DNA of 64,000 nt, from contig NZ_CP045652.1 of assembly GCF_009557615.1 (NCBI RefSeq), positions 806,001 through 870,000 on the forward strand, written 5' to 3'. The position numbers and the translations under genes are program-made. Positions within the stretch are counted from its first letter, which is position 1; every line of letters begins with the position of its first letter. The notes beneath the pieces were generated by a model, which had not been told where the DNA came from, did not search any database, and saw nothing but the letters and a program-made list of their open reading frames with translations. This stretch comes from Sphingobacteruim zhuxiongii (GTDB lineage Bacteria > Bacteroidota > Bacteroidia > Sphingobacteriales > Sphingobacteriaceae). Shown here in pieces: positions 8,838 through 20,355 of this stretch.

Positions 8838-9536
8838 GTGGCTAGATTAACAAAAAATCAAAAAGCGGCACTATCCAAAATTGAAGCTGGTAAAGCGTAC
8901 TCTTTGAAAGAAGCCGCGGCTTTAGTAAAAGAGATTACTACTGCCAAATTTGATGCTTCAGTGGATATCGACGTTCGTTTGGGCGTAGATCCTCGTAAAG
9001 CAAATCAAATGGTTCGTGGTATTTCAACATTACCTCACGGAACTGGTAAGACTGTTCGCGTTTTAGTATTGTGTACTCCTGATAAGGAAGAAGAAGCTAA
9101 AGCGGCAGGCGCCGATTTCGTAGGTCTTGATGACTATATCAGCAAAATCGAAGGTGGTTGGACTGACGTTGACATCATCATCACTATGCCTAGTGTTATG
9201 GCAAAAGTAGGTAAATTGGGTCGTATTTTAGGTCCAAGAAACTTAATGCCTAACCCTAAAACTGGTACAGTAACTACCGAAGTTGGTAAAGCTGTAACAG
9301 AGGTTAAAGGTGGTAAGATCGATTTCAAAGTTGATAAAACCGGTATCATCCATACTTCAGTTGGTAAAGTGTCTTTCGATGCAGACAAGATTTATGATAA
9401 CGCATTAGAGGTATTACAAACTATCTCGCGTTTGAAACCGTCTGCAGCAAAAGGAACGTACTTCAAGAGTATTCACATCTCTTCAACCATGAGTCCTGGT
9501 ATTCATGTGGAGACTAAATCAGTAGCGGGAATTTAA
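8838..9536 (+). CDS. rplA: 50S ribosomal protein L1
   Basis: L1 forms the mobile L1 stalk at the E site and often represses its own operon. The start is GTG (8838), chosen because '[15 protein letters not shown]' matches the expected N-terminus and it sits 22 bp after rplK. Family motif '[19 protein letters not shown]' is present. The length is 232 residues. The stop is 2 bp from the rplJ start, suggesting translational coupling. Confidence 0.99.
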   Translation: MARLTKNQKAALSKIEAGKAYSLKEAAALVKEITTAKFDASVDIDVRLGVDPRKANQMVRGISTLPHGTGKTVRVLVLCTPDKEEEAKAAGADFVGLDDYISKIEGGWTDVDIIITMPSVMAKVGKLGRILGPRNLMPNPKTGTVTTEVGKAVTEVKGGKIDFKVDKTGIIHTSVGKVSFDADKIYDNALEVLQTISRLKPSAAKGTYFKSIHISSTMSPGIHVETKSVAGI

Positions 9537-9538
9537 TC

Positions 9539-10057
9539 ATGAGAAAAGAACTAAAACAAGAAATTGTTCAAGCTTTAGCAGAGCAGATTAAATCCTACGG
9601 TAATTTTTATATTGCTGATACCGCTGATTTATCTGTTGAAAAAGTGACTAACATTCGTCGCAAATGTTTCGAGCAAGGCATCGAGATCCAAGTGGTTAAG
9701 AACACTTTGATTAAGAAAGCTTTATTAGAAGCAGGTGTTGATTCAGAAGAACTTTTCGGCGTGTTAAAAGGTGCATCTACAATGATGTTCTCGGAAACCG
9801 GAAATGCTCCAGCGAAATTAATTAAGCAATTACGTAAAGAAGGTGACAAACCAGTATTGAAAGCAGCGTATATTCAAGAAACTGCATTCGTAGGTGACAA
9901 CCAACTTGAGGCATTAGTAACTCTTAAATCTAAAGAGGAACTTGTTGCAGACGTTATCGCTCTATTACAATCGCCTGCGAAGAATGTTATCTCTGCTCTT
10001 CAATCGGGTGGAAATACAATTTCAGGCTTAGTAAAAGCTTTAGAAGAAAGAGGCTAA
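9539..10057 (+). CDS. rplJ: 50S ribosomal protein L10
   Basis: L10 anchors the L7/L12 stalk. With 172 residues, it has the N-terminal rRNA-binding domain ('LSVEKVTNIRRKCFEQGIEI') and a C-terminal helix that carries L7/L12 dimers ('LQSGGNTISGLVKALEERG'). It follows rplA directly and precedes rplL by 79 bp. Confidence 0.98.
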   Translation: MRKELKQEIVQALAEQIKSYGNFYIADTADLSVEKVTNIRRKCFEQGIEIQVVKNTLIKKALLEAGVDSEELFGVLKGASTMMFSETGNAPAKLIKQLRKEGDKPVLKAAYIQETAFVGDNQLEALVTLKSKEELVADVIALLQSPAKNVISALQSGGNTISGLVKALEERG

Positions 10058-10136
10058 CGAACCCTCTATTAAAACAACGTTCGTTGCAAATTAATTAACA
10101 ATATTTTTTAAAGAACATTCAAAAATTCAAAATAAA

Positions 10137-10514
10137 ATGGCAGATTTAAAACAACTTGCTGAACAGTTAGTGAACTTAACAGTAAAAGAAGTTAAAGAAT
10201 TAGCTGACATCCTTAAAGATGAGTATGGCATCGAGCCTGCTGCTGCTGCTGTAGCTGTTGCTGCTGCACCTGCTGGTGAAGGCGCTGCTGCTGCTGAAGA
10301 AAAAACTTCTTTTGACGTAATCTTGAAAGAAGCTGGCGGTCAAAAATTAGCAGTAGTTAAATTAGTAAAAGACTTAGCTGGTCTAGGTTTGAAAGAAGCT
10401 AAAGATTTAGTTGACGGAGCACCTAAAGAATTGAAAACTGGTGTTTCTAAAGACGAAGCTGAAGCTTTGAAAAAACAATTAGAAGAAGCTGGAGCTGTTG
10501 TTGAGATTAAATAA
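10137..10514 (+). CDS. rplL: 50S ribosomal protein L7/L12
   Basis: L7/L12 is the multi-copy stalk protein that recruits translation GTPases. With 125 residues, it has an N-terminal dimerisation helix, an alanine-rich hinge (about residues 35-55) and the C-terminal domain with '[20 protein letters not shown]'. It is followed by two strong hairpins before rpoB. Confidence 0.99.
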   Translation: MADLKQLAEQLVNLTVKEVKELADILKDEYGIEPAAAAVAVAAAPAGEGAAAAEEKTSFDVILKEAGGQKLAVVKLVKDLAGLGLKEAKDLVDGAPKELKTGVSKDEAEALKKQLEEAGAVVEIK

Positions 10515-10537
10515 TCTCGCATAAAGCACCAAAAATT

Positions 10538-10570
10538 TAGACTCTGATAGGTATAATCTATCAGAGTCTA
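10538..10570 (+). promoter_or_regulatory. 13-bp perfect hairpin between rplL and rpoB
   Basis: TAGACTCTGATAG (10538-10550) pairs exactly with CTATCAGAGTCTA (10558-10570) around a 7-nt loop. No strong T-run follows, so partial termination or RNA processing fits better than full termination. An attenuator between rplL and rpoB is known in E. coli; the role here is inferred. Confidence 0.65.
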
Positions 10571-10593
10571 TTCCTGTTTATAACAATACTATG

Positions 10594-10619
10594 GATCGCA
10601 CGCCTGTTGAGGTGCGATC
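10594..10619 (+). promoter_or_regulatory. Second hairpin in the rplL-rpoB gap
   Basis: GATCGCAC (10594-10601) pairs exactly with GTGCGATC (10612-10619) around a 10-nt loop, 57 bp before the rpoB start. Confidence 0.5.
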
Positions 10620-10675
10620 GGCAGAAAAATTCAACAGACGTTAGCTCAGTTTTTTTAAACTAAATTCTTATTCCC

Positions 10676-13600
10676 TTGGCAAACAATAATATGCAAAAAG
10701 AAAGAATAAATTTTGCGACAAGTAAGAAGGTAATTGATTACCCAGATTTCTTGGATGTGCAATTGGAGTCTTTCAAGGAGTTTTTTCAATTAGAAACTAC
10801 TTCCGACGACCGCCATCAGGAGGGGCTTTATCAGGTTTTCGCCGAAAACTTCCCTATTTCTGATTCAAGAAACATCTTTGTGCTTGAGTTTTTGGATTAT
10901 TTCATTGATCCACCGCGTTACGATATCCAAGAGTGTATAGAGCGTGGCTTGACTTATAGCGTACCTTTGAAGGCAAAATTGAAGTTATCTTGTAATGATG
11001 AGGAACACGAAGATTTCGAAACCATAGTACAAGATGTGTATTTAGGAACTATTCCATACATGACTCCAAAAGGTACTTTCGTGATCAATGGAGCAGAGCG
11101 TGTAATCGTTTCTCAGCTACACCGATCACCTGGTGTTTTCTTCGGTCAAAGTAGACATACAAATGGTACTAAACTTTATTCTGCAAGGGTAATTCCTTTT
11201 AAAGGATCTTGGATCGAATTTGCAACAGACGTTAATAACGTGATGTATGCATATATCGACCGTAAGAAAAAATTCCCGGTTACTACGTTATTACGTGCAA
11301 TCGGTTTTGATTCAGATAAAGATATCTTAGAATTGTTCGATCTTTCTGACGAAGTTAAAGTTAGTAAATCGGGCTTGAAGAAATATGTTGGTCGTCGTTT
11401 AGCGGCTAGGGTATTGAATAAATGGACAGAGGATTTTGTAGATGAGGATACTGGTGAAGTAGTATCTATCGATCGTAATGAGATCATCTTTGAACGTGAA
11501 ACAGTTTTAGAAGAAGACCACATTGACTTAATCATTGAAGCAGGTGTTAAATCTATTATCCTTGCTAAAGAAGATGAGTCTAATAATGCGGACTATTCAA
11601 TTATATACAACACTTTACAAAAGGATACTTCGAACTCCGAGAAGGAAGCGGTGGAGCATATCTATCGTCAATTACGTAACGCTGAACCACCTGATGAGGA
11701 AACTGCTCGTGGTATCATCGATCGTTTATTCTTCTCAGACAAGCGTTATGATTTAGGAGATGTGGGTAGATACCGTATCAACCGTAAATTGAAACTTGGT
11801 ACAGATTCAAATACTAAGGTTTTAACGCGTGAAGATATTATCGCAATTGTGAAGTATTTGATCAATTTGATCAACTCTAAAGCAGAGGTTGATGATATTG
11901 ACCACTTGTCAAACCGTCGTGTTCGTACAGTTGGTGAACAATTATACGCACAATTTGGTGTTGGTTTGGCTCGTATGGCACGTACGATTCGTGAACGCAT
12001 GAACATTCGTGATAATGAGGTGTTCACTCCTACAGATTTGATTAATGCTCGTACATTATCATCTGTTATCAATTCGTTCTTCGGAACAAATCAGCTTTCT
12101 CAGTTCATGGACCAAACCAATCCATTAGCGGAGATTACGCACAAGCGTCGTCTTTCAGCTTTAGGTCCTGGTGGTCTTTCTCGTGAGCGTGCTGGTTTCG
12201 AGGTTCGTGACGTTCACTACACACACTACGGTCGTTTGTGTACAATCGAGACTCCAGAGGGTCCAAACATCGGTTTGATTTCTTCTCTTTCTGTACATGC
12301 GAAGATTAATAATTTAGGTTTCATTGAGACACCTTATCGTCAAGTTAAGGACGGTAAAGTAGTCGTTGATCAACCTGTTGTTTATTTGTCGGCAGAAGAC
12401 GAAGACGGTAAAACTATCGCGCAAGCAAACGCGCTTTATGATGATAAAGGTAATTTCTTAGATCCTAAGGTTAAAGCAAGATATGAGGGTGACTTCCCGA
12501 TTATTGAGCCTGAGAAATTAGACTATATGGACGTTGCTCCTAACCAGATTACTTCAATCGCGGCTTCATTAATTCCTTTCTTGGAGCATGATGATGCTAA
12601 CCGTGCATTGATGGGATCAAACATGCAACGTCAAGCTGTGCCATTATTACGTCCACAAGCACCTGTTGTAGGTACTGGTTTGGAAGCACGTGTTGCCAGC
12701 GATTCGCGTACATTAATTAACGCTGAAGGTTCCGGTACTGTAGAATATGTTGATGCTCAAGAAATCCATATTCGTTATGACCGTAACGAGAATGAACGCT
12801 TAGTTTCATTCGATGATGATGTTAAAGTGTACAAATTAACGAAGTTCAAAAAGACCAACCAGAATACTTGTATCAACTTAAAGCCTATCGTAAGAAAAGG
12901 TCAGAAAGTTCAAAAAGGTGAAGTATTATGTGAGGGTTATGCAACGGAAGACGGAGAATTAGCATTAGGTCGTAACTTGAAAGTAGCGTTCATGCCTTGG
13001 CAAGGATATAACTTTGAGGATGCGATTGTAATCTCTGAGCGTGTTGTATCGCAAGATTTATTCACTTCATTGCATATTGAAGAGTTTGAATTAGAGGTTC
13101 GTGATACTAAACGTGGTGAAGAAGAATTAACAGCAGATATCCCTAATGTTTCGGAAGAAGCAACAAAAGACCTTGATGAGAACGGTATTATCCGTATCGG
13201 TGCTGAGGTTGGCGAAGGTGATATTTTGATTGGTAAGATTACACCTAAAGGTGAATCTGATCCTTCACCAGAAGAGAAGTTATTACGTGCAATCTTCGGT
13301 GATAAAGCAGGTGATGTTAAAGATGCATCTTTAAAAACTCCTCCTTCAATCAAGGGTGTTGTTATTGATACGAAATTATTCTCTCGTGCGAAGAAAATGT
13401 CCAAAGAAGTTGAGCGTAAAGCTTTAGAGAAATTGGAAACAGTACATGAGAAAAACTTAAGAGTGCTTAAAGAACGTTTGGTTGACAAATTGTTCAATAT
13501 TGTAAATGGCAAGACTAGTCAAGGTGTTTACAATGTTTACAAAGAACTATTTGTAGCTAAAGGTGCGAAATTCACTCAAAAGATCCTTACTGATATCGAT

Positions 13601-14485
13601 TACACAAACGTTAATCCAACAGGATGGACGACTGATGAAGATAAGAACGAATTGATCAAGTATGCGCTACATAACTACAGCATTAAAGTTAATGAAGAGT
13701 TAGGTGCATTCAAACGTGAGAAATTTGCGATTTCAGTGGGTGATGAGCTTCCATCAGGAATTGTTCAAATGGCTAAGGTTTATGTTGCTAAAAAACGTAA
13801 ATTGAAAGTTGGGGATAAGATGGCTGGTCGTCACGGTAACAAAGGTATCGTAGCACGTATCGTACGTGATGAAGATATGCCTTTCTTAGCAGACGGAACA
13901 CCGGTAGATATCGTATTGAATCCACTAGGGGTACCATCTCGTATGAACCTTGGACAGATCTATGAGACTGTTTTAGGATGGGCTGGACAGAAATTAGGAA
14001 TTAAGTTTGCCACTCCAATTTTCGATGGTGCAGAGATGGGCCAAGTGGAAGATTGGGTTGAAAAAGCTGAGTTACCAAAATCTGGTCGTACTTATCTATA
14101 CAACGGTTTAACTGGTGAGCGTTTTGACCAACCTACTACTGTAGGTGTGATTTACATGTTGAAATTAGGTCACATGGTTGATGATAAAATGCACGCACGT
14201 TCTATTGGTCCTTACTCGTTGATTACTCAACAACCATTAGGTGGTAAGGCACAGTTCGGTGGTCAGCGTTTTGGTGAGATGGAGGTTTGGGCATTAGAGG
14301 CATTCGGTGCTTCGAATATCCTACAAGAGATCTTAACTGTGAAATCGGATGACGTTGTCGGACGTGCTAAAACTTATGAAGCGATTGTTAAAGGTAATAA
14401 CTTACCAACTCCATCGGTACCTGAATCATTCAACGTATTGGTGCATGAGTTACGCGGCTTAGGTTTAGATATCACATTGGATTAA
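10676..14485 (+). CDS. rpoB: DNA-directed RNA polymerase subunit beta
   Basis: The beta subunit of RNA polymerase has 1269 residues. A TTG start at 10676 is preferred because the next residues, '[17 protein letters not shown]', look like the family N-terminus; ATG at 10691 is the alternative. The rifampicin pocket near residues 468-500 reads '[17 protein letters not shown]' then '[12 protein letters not shown]', with the usual Asp, His and Ser residues intact, so no resistance change is evident. Conserved C-terminal segments '[16 protein letters not shown]' and '[20 protein letters not shown]' are present. Confidence 0.99.
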   Translation: MANNNMQKERINFATSKKVIDYPDFLDVQLESFKEFFQLETTSDDRHQEGLYQVFAENFPISDSRNIFVLEFLDYFIDPPRYDIQECIERGLTYSVPLKAKLKLSCNDEEHEDFETIVQDVYLGTIPYMTPKGTFVINGAERVIVSQLHRSPGVFFGQSRHTNGTKLYSARVIPFKGSWIEFATDVNNVMYAYIDRKKKFPVTTLLRAIGFDSDKDILELFDLSDEVKVSKSGLKKYVGRRLAARVLNKWTEDFVDEDTGEVVSIDRNEIIFERETVLEEDHIDLIIEAGVKSIILAKEDESNNADYSIIYNTLQKDTSNSEKEAVEHIYRQLRNAEPPDEETARGIIDRLFFSDKRYDLGDVGRYRINRKLKLGTDSNTKVLTREDIIAIVKYLINLINSKAEVDDIDHLSNRRVRTVGEQLYAQFGVGLARMARTIRERMNIRDNEVFTPTDLINARTLSSVINSFFGTNQLSQFMDQTNPLAEITHKRRLSALGPGGLSRERAGFEVRDVHYTHYGRLCTIETPEGPNIGLISSLSVHAKINNLGFIETPYRQVKDGKVVVDQPVVYLSAEDEDGKTIAQANALYDDKGNFLDPKVKARYEGDFPIIEPEKLDYMDVAPNQITSIAASLIPFLEHDDANRALMGSNMQRQAVPLLRPQAPVVGTGLEARVASDSRTLINAEGSGTVEYVDAQEIHIRYDRNENERLVSFDDDVKVYKLTKFKKTNQNTCINLKPIVRKGQKVQKGEVLCEGYATEDGELALGRNLKVAFMPWQGYNFEDAIVISERVVSQDLFTSLHIEEFELEVRDTKRGEEELTADIPNVSEEATKDLDENGIIRIGAEVGEGDILIGKITPKGESDPSPEEKLLRAIFGDKAGDVKDASLKTPPSIKGVVIDTKLFSRAKKMSKEVERKALEKLETVHEKNLRVLKERLVDKLFNIVNGKTSQGVYNVYKELFVAKGAKFTQKILTDIDYTNVNPTGWTTDEDKNELIKYALHNYSIKVNEELGAFKREKFAISVGDELPSGIVQMAKVYVAKKRKLKVGDKMAGRHGNKGIVARIVRDEDMPFLADGTPVDIVLNPLGVPSRMNLGQIYETVLGWAGQKLGIKFATPIFDGAEMGQVEDWVEKAELPKSGRTYLYNGLTGERFDQPTTVGVIYMLKLGHMVDDKMHARSIGPYSLITQQPLGGKAQFGGQRFGEMEVWALEAFGASNILQEILTVKSDDVVGRAKTYEAIVKGNNLPTPSVPESFNVLVHELRGLGLDITLD

Positions 14486-14498
14486 TCAAGCAATACAG

Positions 14499-14527
14499 AG
14501 TTTAAGAGGACTCGTTCCTCTTAAACT
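14499..14527 (+). promoter_or_regulatory. 12-bp perfect hairpin between rpoB and rpoC
   Basis: AGTTTAAGAGGA (14499-14510) pairs exactly with TCCTCTTAAACT (14516-14527), loop 5 nt, followed by TTTT only. It may cause pausing, partial termination or RNase cleavage between the two subunit genes. Confidence 0.55.
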
Positions 14528-14557
14528 TTTACATACAGCTATAACTTTTTACGAAGT

Positions 14558-17500
14558 ATGTCTTACAAAAAAGATAATAAAATCAAAAGTAACTTTACAT
14601 CGATTACGATCAGCTTAGCTTCTCCAGAAACTATTCTAGAGCGCTCAAGTGGTGAGGTTACTAAACCAGAAACTATCAACTACCGTACTTATAAACCGGA
14701 ACGCGATGGTCTATTCTGCGAGCGTATTTTCGGTCCAGTAAAAGACTATGAATGTCACTGTGGTAAATACAAACGTATTCGTTATAAAGGAATCGTTTGT
14801 GACCGTTGTGGTGTTGAAGTAACGGAGAAGAAAGTACGTCGTGAGCGTATGGGACACATCAACTTGGTGGTTCCTGTTGCGCATATTTGGTATTTCCGTT
14901 CTTTACCTAACAAGATTGGTTACCTTTTAGGTCTTCCTACGAAGAAATTAGATATGATCATCTACTACGAAAGATATGTGGTTATCCAACCAGGTATCAA
15001 AGAAGATGATGGTATCTCTTATATGGATTTCTTAACGGAAGAGGAATACTTAGATATTTTAGATACACTACCGAAAGAAAACCAATATCTTGATGATAAC
15101 GATCCTCAGAAATTCGTTGCTAAAATGGGTGCTGATGCTCTTGAGGATTTATTAAGACGTCTTAACTTAGATCAGTTATCATACGACTTACGTCATCAAG
15201 CTGCCAACGAGACTTCTCAACAACGTAAAAATGAGGCGTTAAAGCGCTTACATGTTGTAGAGGCTTTCCGTGGTGCTAATGATCGTATTGAGAATCGTCC
15301 AGAATGGATGATTGTTAAGATTGTTCCGATTATTCCACCAGAATTACGTCCTTTAGTTCCTTTGGATGGTGGTCGTTTTGCGACTTCCGATTTGAACGAT
15401 TTATATCGTCGTGTTATTATTCGTAATAACCGTTTGAAACGTTTGATCGAAATCAAAGCTCCAGAAGTAATCTTACGTAACGAGAAGCGTATGCTTCAAG
15501 AAGCTGTGGATTCCTTGTTTGACAACTCACGTAAGGTAAACGCAGTGAAAACTGAAGGTAACCGTGCGTTGAAATCTCTTTCTGATATTTTGAAAGGTAA
15601 ACAAGGTCGTTTCCGTCAAAACTTATTAGGTAAGCGTGTTGACTATTCTGCTCGTTCGGTAATTGTCGTTGGTCCTCACTTGAAATTACACGAGTGTGGT
15701 CTTCCTAAAGACATGGCGGCGGAATTATACAAACCATTCATCATTCGTAAGATGATTGAAAGAGGTATTGTTAAAACGGTTAAATCTGCGAAGAAAATCG
15801 TTGACCGCAAGGATCCAGTAGTATGGGATATCCTAGAAAATGTATTGAAAGGACACCCTGTATTATTAAACCGTGCACCTACGCTTCACCGTTTGGGTAT
15901 TCAAGCTTTCCAACCTACGTTAGTAGAAGGTAAAGCAATCCAATTACACCCATTGGTTTGTACAGCGTTCAACGCCGATTTTGATGGTGACCAGATGGCG
16001 GTTCACTTACCTTTAGGTAATGCTGCAATTTTGGAAGCCCAAATCTTAATGTTGGCTGCACACAACATTCTTAACCCTGCAAACGGATCTCCAGTTACGG
16101 TACCATCACAAGATATGGTATTGGGTCTTTATTATATTACTAAAGGCCGTAAGTCTGATGATAGCCGTAGAATGCAAGGTGAAGGAAGTACATTCTATTC
16201 TGCGGAAGAGGTTATTATTGCTTTAAATGAGAAGAAAGTTGATCTTCACTCATTCATTAAGGTAAAAACTAACATCAGAACCAAAGAAGGAGAGATTGTA
16301 GAAGCAATTATTGACACAACTGTAGGTCGTGTAATCTTTAATCAGGTTGTTCCTGAAGAAGTAGGTTACATTAATGAGTTGTTGACTAAGAAATCTTTGC
16401 GTAATGTTATTGGGGAAATCGTGAAGAGCACAGGTATGGCTCGTGCTGCGAAATTCTTAGATGATATGAAAGAGTTAGGATTCCAAACAGCCTTCAAAGG
16501 TGGTTTGTCGTTCAACTTGCAAGATTTAAATATTCCTGCTGCGAAAGCTGATCTTATTGCTCAAGCTACGAATGAAGTTGAGGAAGTAATGAGTAACTAT
16601 AACATGGGTTTCATTACGAACAACGAGCGTTACAATCAGATTATCGATATCTGGACGCGTATCAACAACCGTTTGACAGCGCACGTAATGGATATTCTTT
16701 CGAACGACAACCAAGGTTTCAACTCTGTTTACATGATGTTGGACTCTGGAGCTCGTGGTTCTAAAGAGCAGATTCGTCAGTTATGTGGTATGCGTGGTTT
16801 GATGGCGAAACCTCAGAAGTCTGGTACTTCAGGTGGTGAGATTATCGAAAACCCGATCTTATCTAACTTTAAAGAAGGATTATCCGTATTAGAGTACTTT
16901 ATTTCTACCCACGGTGCGCGTAAAGGTCTTGCCGATACGGCGTTAAAAACGGCGGATGCGGGTTACTTAACTCGTCGTTTACATGACGTTGCACAGGATA
17001 TGATTGTTGTAGAACAAGATTGTAACGGTTTACGTGGTATCTACACTACAGCATTAAAAGATAACGATGATATCGTTGAACCATTATACGATCGTATTTT
17101 AGGTCGTACACCATTAAACGATGTTATTGATCCTGTTACTGATGAATTAATCGTTGCTGCAAATGAAGATATCACAGAAGAAATTGCTGAGGCTATCGAA
17201 ACTGCAGGTATTGAAGGCGTTGAAATTCGTTCAGTATTAACTTGTGAATCAAAACGTGGTGTATGTGCTTGTTGTTACGGACGTAACTTAGCATCTGGTA
17301 AACGTGTTCAATTAGGTGAAGCTGTCGGTGTAATTGCAGCGCAATCAATTGGTGAGCCAGGTACACAGTTAACACTTCGTACGTTCCACGTCGGTGGTAC
17401 GGCGTCGAACATTGCTGCTGAATCTTCAGTTATCGCTAAATATGATGGTCGTATCGAATTTGAAAACGTTCGTACCGTTGAAAAAGAAGGCGAAGATGGT

Positions 17501-18835
17501 CCTTACCAAGTAGTGTTAGGTCGTTCAGGTGAGATTAAAGTTGTGAACGAAGAAAATAAAGTTCTTTACCAACAAATCATCCCTTACGGTTCGAATTTAT
17601 TCGTAAAAGAAGGCGATACAGTAGAAAAAGGTTCTAAACTAGTTGATTGGGATCCATATAATGCTGTGATTATCTCGGAATTTGCAGGTAAGGTTGAGTT
17701 TGATGCGATTATCGAAGGTGTTACTTTCCGTGAAGAATCTGATGAACAAACAGGTCACAAGGAGAAAGTAATTATCGAAACTCGTGATAAGACGAAAAAC
17801 CCGATGATCAAGGTATTGGATAACAAAGGCGAAATTATTCGTTCTTACAATATTCCAGTAGGAGCTCACGTATCCGTTTCAGATGGACAGAAAGTTAAAG
17901 AAGGTGCAGTATTAGTTAAGATTCCTCGTTCAACAGGTAAGACCCGAGATATTACGGGTGGTCTTCCTCGTGTAACAGAGTTATTCGAGGCTCGTAACCC
18001 TTCAAACCCTGCTGTTGTTACTGAAATTGACGGTGTAGTTTCATTAGGTGGTGTTAAACGTGGTAACCGTGAGATTTCTATTGAATCTCGTGACGGTCAA
18101 GTGAAAAAATACTTGGTTCCACTTTCTAAGCACATCTTAGTACAAGATAACGACTTTATTAAAGCAGGTATGCCTTTATCTGACGGTCAGATTTCTCCTT
18201 CAGATATCTTATCAATCAAAGGTCCTGCGGCAGTACAAGAATATATCGTAAATGGTATCCAAGAGGTTTACCGCCTACAAGGGGTAAAAATCAACGATAA
18301 GCACTTTGAAACTATCGTTCACCAAATGATGCAGAAAGTGAATATTGAGGATCCAGGAGATACTCGTTTCTTAGAGAAAGAAGCTGTAAATAAATGGGAC
18401 TTCATGGAAGAAAACGATTCATTATACGACAAAAAAGTTGTTGTTGAAGCGGGAGATTCTAATTCTTTACGTCCAGGTCAGATTGTTACATTACGTAAAT
18501 TACGTGAAGAAAACTCTGTATTAAGACGCCAAGATATGAAGTTAGTGGAAGTACGCGATGCTATTCCTGCTACCTCAAGTCCATTATTACAAGGTATTAC
18601 TAGAGCGTCCCTAGGTACTAAATCATTCATCTCTGCAGCTTCCTTCCAGGAAACTACAAAAGTATTGAATGAGGCAGCAATCGCAGGTAAACGCGATAAC
18701 TTGTTAGGCTTGAAAGAAAACGTAATTGTTGGTCACTTGATTCCTTCAGGTACTGGTTTACGTAAGTACAGCAATATCATTGTAGGTTCTCGTGAAGAAT
18801 ACGATCAATTATTAGCTTCTAAAGAAGAAGACTAG
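14558..18835 (+). CDS. rpoC: DNA-directed RNA polymerase subunit beta'
   Basis: The catalytic subunit has 1425 residues. The active-site motif '[15 protein letters not shown]' lies at about 472-486. The N-terminal zinc ribbon ('[20 protein letters not shown]') and the second zinc site ('[13 protein letters not shown]') are intact. The trigger-loop region is recognisable around '[16 protein letters not shown]'. It is the last gene of the rplK-rpoC block and ends at a strong terminator. Confidence 0.99.
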   Translation: MSYKKDNKIKSNFTSITISLASPETILERSSGEVTKPETINYRTYKPERDGLFCERIFGPVKDYECHCGKYKRIRYKGIVCDRCGVEVTEKKVRRERMGHINLVVPVAHIWYFRSLPNKIGYLLGLPTKKLDMIIYYERYVVIQPGIKEDDGISYMDFLTEEEYLDILDTLPKENQYLDDNDPQKFVAKMGADALEDLLRRLNLDQLSYDLRHQAANETSQQRKNEALKRLHVVEAFRGANDRIENRPEWMIVKIVPIIPPELRPLVPLDGGRFATSDLNDLYRRVIIRNNRLKRLIEIKAPEVILRNEKRMLQEAVDSLFDNSRKVNAVKTEGNRALKSLSDILKGKQGRFRQNLLGKRVDYSARSVIVVGPHLKLHECGLPKDMAAELYKPFIIRKMIERGIVKTVKSAKKIVDRKDPVVWDILENVLKGHPVLLNRAPTLHRLGIQAFQPTLVEGKAIQLHPLVCTAFNADFDGDQMAVHLPLGNAAILEAQILMLAAHNILNPANGSPVTVPSQDMVLGLYYITKGRKSDDSRRMQGEGSTFYSAEEVIIALNEKKVDLHSFIKVKTNIRTKEGEIVEAIIDTTVGRVIFNQVVPEEVGYINELLTKKSLRNVIGEIVKSTGMARAAKFLDDMKELGFQTAFKGGLSFNLQDLNIPAAKADLIAQATNEVEEVMSNYNMGFITNNERYNQIIDIWTRINNRLTAHVMDILSNDNQGFNSVYMMLDSGARGSKEQIRQLCGMRGLMAKPQKSGTSGGEIIENPILSNFKEGLSVLEYFISTHGARKGLADTALKTADAGYLTRRLHDVAQDMIVVEQDCNGLRGIYTTALKDNDDIVEPLYDRILGRTPLNDVIDPVTDELIVAANEDITEEIAEAIETAGIEGVEIRSVLTCESKRGVCACCYGRNLASGKRVQLGEAVGVIAAQSIGEPGTQLTLRTFHVGGTASNIAAESSVIAKYDGRIEFENVRTVEKEGEDGPYQVVLGRSGEIKVVNEENKVLYQQIIPYGSNLFVKEGDTVEKGSKLVDWDPYNAVIISEFAGKVEFDAIIEGVTFREESDEQTGHKEKVIIETRDKTKNPMIKVLDNKGEIIRSYNIPVGAHVSVSDGQKVKEGAVLVKIPRSTGKTRDITGGLPRVTELFEARNPSNPAVVTEIDGVVSLGGVKRGNREISIESRDGQVKKYLVPLSKHILVQDNDFIKAGMPLSDGQISPSDILSIKGPAAVQEYIVNGIQEVYRLQGVKINDKHFETIVHQMMQKVNIEDPGDTRFLEKEAVNKWDFMEENDSLYDKKVVVEAGDSNSLRPGQIVTLRKLREENSVLRRQDMKLVEVRDAIPATSSPLLQGITRASLGTKSFISAASFQETTKVLNEAAIAGKRDNLLGLKENVIVGHLIPSGTGLRKYSNIIVGSREEYDQLLASKEED

Positions 18836-18870
18836 TCATTAAGATCAACGTGCCTTTTAGGCATGGATAT

Positions 18871-18910
18871 AAAATGGTCTGGATTCCTTTGGAGTCCAGA
18901 CCATTTTTTT
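18871..18910 (+). terminator. Rho-independent terminator after rpoC
   Basis: AATGGTCTGGATTCC pairs with GGAGTCCAGACCATT (one wobble) around a TTT loop, followed by T-run. Confidence 0.92.
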
Positions 18911-19015
18911 GCTTGTTAAAATACAGGATTTATCGATATTATCGAACGATATGTGTTTTATATGAATTTAATGTTAAGTAGATTTGATTTAAAACAGAAG
19001 GAGTTTATAGATACT

Positions 19016-19684
19016 ATGAATATGGAGATGATCACGGATCAATTTATTTTTGACTGGAATGATTTGTTCAAAGCATTTTTATCGCTGGGAGCAGGATTTT
19101 TATTAGGATTTGAAAGGGAGTGGAAAGATAAATCGGCGGGTTTTAAAACCATATCGATTATTTGTTTAGGGAGTACCTTATTTTCTATCCTTTCCATGAA
19201 ACTAGGAGCGGGGGAGTCGGAAGATGCCACGCGGATTGCCTCTTATGTTGTCTCAGGGATTGGTTTTCTGGGCGCAGGAGTGATTTTTAAAGATGGTGTT
19301 AATGTCAATGGCTTGACGACCGCTAGTATTATTTGGATGTCCGCAGCGGTAGGTATGGCTATCGGTTTTGGGATGTTTATCACCGCAATTATATTCTTAG
19401 GAGCGTGTTTTTCGATTATTATTTCTGGACCGATTCTAAATCGGTATGTGTTAAGGAATTTAGTAAAGGTGGTGACCGTAAAATTCGATAGCCATCAATT
19501 ATCAGGAAAGGAAGATTTTATAGAAGATATTCGTCCGTTGACAAAGCAATTGAAGATAAAGAATCAAACGTTGAATAAGGAAGGTTTAGTACTCGTTCTG
19601 GAGGTCTTAATCGATAAGGGTAACATACGAAGTTTCGAAAATAGAATCATGGCTCATCATTCTATTTCCGAAGTCTCCTTGTAA
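19016..19684 (+). CDS. MgtC/SapB-family inner-membrane protein
   Basis: From ATG 19016 the protein has 222 residues; the frame is open upstream to 18953, but the extra residues are hydrophilic and not family-like. The N-terminal domain has several membrane helices and the signatures 'GFEREWKDKSAGFKT' and 'SGIGFLGAGVIFKDG', then 'GLTTASIIWMSAAVGMAIG', which define the MgtC family. A soluble ACT-like C-terminal part follows. Family members affect magnesium homeostasis or ATP synthase in some pathogens, but the role in free-living Bacteroidota is unclear. It is a single gene, convergent with eda. Confidence 0.88.
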   Translation: MNMEMITDQFIFDWNDLFKAFLSLGAGFLLGFEREWKDKSAGFKTISIICLGSTLFSILSMKLGAGESEDATRIASYVVSGIGFLGAGVIFKDGVNVNGLTTASIIWMSAAVGMAIGFGMFITAIIFLGACFSIIISGPILNRYVLRNLVKVVTVKFDSHQLSGKEDFIEDIRPLTKQLKIKNQTLNKEGLVLVLEVLIDKGNIRSFENRIMAHHSISEVSL

Positions 19685-19689
19685 GGTTT

Positions 19690-20355
19690 TTAGGCTTTAG
19701 CCCAGCCTAAAACTTTGCGACAATTTTCGCTAATGTCTTGCAGGTTATAGTGTCCGTCTTGTAGTTTAAACAATTTGGAACCCATACCGACAGAAGTAAC
19801 TCCTGCGGCGAACCAATTTTTGATATTATTCTCCTCGACATCCACACCACCAGTCGGCATAAACTTCATAGTCGGGAACAAAGGTTTAATTCCATTTAAA
19901 AATGATGGACCAAGTGTCTCGCCAGGGAATAGCTTGACAAAGCCACAACCAGCAAACATGGCATTGGCAATTTCCGTAGGAGTCATACATCCTGGAATCC
20001 AAAGACAGTTACTTTTCTTGGCTGTTTCCGCAAGTTCAGCAACAAAGATTGGGCTCACTAAGAATTCGGTACCTAAAGCAAGAAAGCTTTCGGCAGCGTC
20101 ACTGCTGAGGATTGTTCCAATACCCAAAGTCAATTCTGGCATAGCAAGCTTTTTATATTCTACCAATGCCTGGAAATTTACTTGTGCATTCTTTCCTCGA
20201 TTAACAAATTCAAAAACACGAATACCCCCGTCGTAGCAAGCCTTTACAACTTGTTTACAGACTTCAACATCATCATGATAGAATACCGGTATAACCGGGT
20301 AAGCTTTAATTTTCTCTATTATTTGATCGATTTGCATCTTCTTAATATTTTCCAT
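19690..20355 (-). CDS. eda: KDPG/KHG aldolase (2-dehydro-3-deoxy-6-phosphogluconate aldolase)
   Basis: Splits KDPG into pyruvate and glyceraldehyde 3-phosphate, the last step of hexuronate breakdown. The fold is a class I TIM barrel with the Schiff-base lysine in 'GCGFVKLFPGE', a glutamate in 'RVFEFVNRG' and the phosphate-binding 'PTGGV'. The start used gives 'MENIKKMQIDQ' and overlaps the kdgK stop by 14 bp; starts at 20388 or 20337 are also possible. It is downstream of kdgK in the same operon. Confidence 0.9.
   Translation of the reverse strand: MENIKKMQIDQIIEKIKAYPVIPVFYHDDVEVCKQVVKACYDGGIRVFEFVNRGKNAQVNFQALVEYKKLAMPELTLGIGTILSSDAAESFLALGTEFLVSPIFVAELAETAKKSNCLWIPGCMTPTEIANAMFAGCGFVKLFPGETLGPSFLNGIKPLFPTMKFMPTGGVDVEENNIKNWFAAGVTSVGMGSKLFKLQDGHYNLQDISENCRKVLGWAKA

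Noticed and set aside
12937-13512. Open frame of 191 codons on the minus strand inside rpoB
   Set aside because: It is antisense to a highly conserved part of rpoB, rich in Ser/Ile/Arg as expected from a shadow of strongly biased codons, and has no promoter or family motif.
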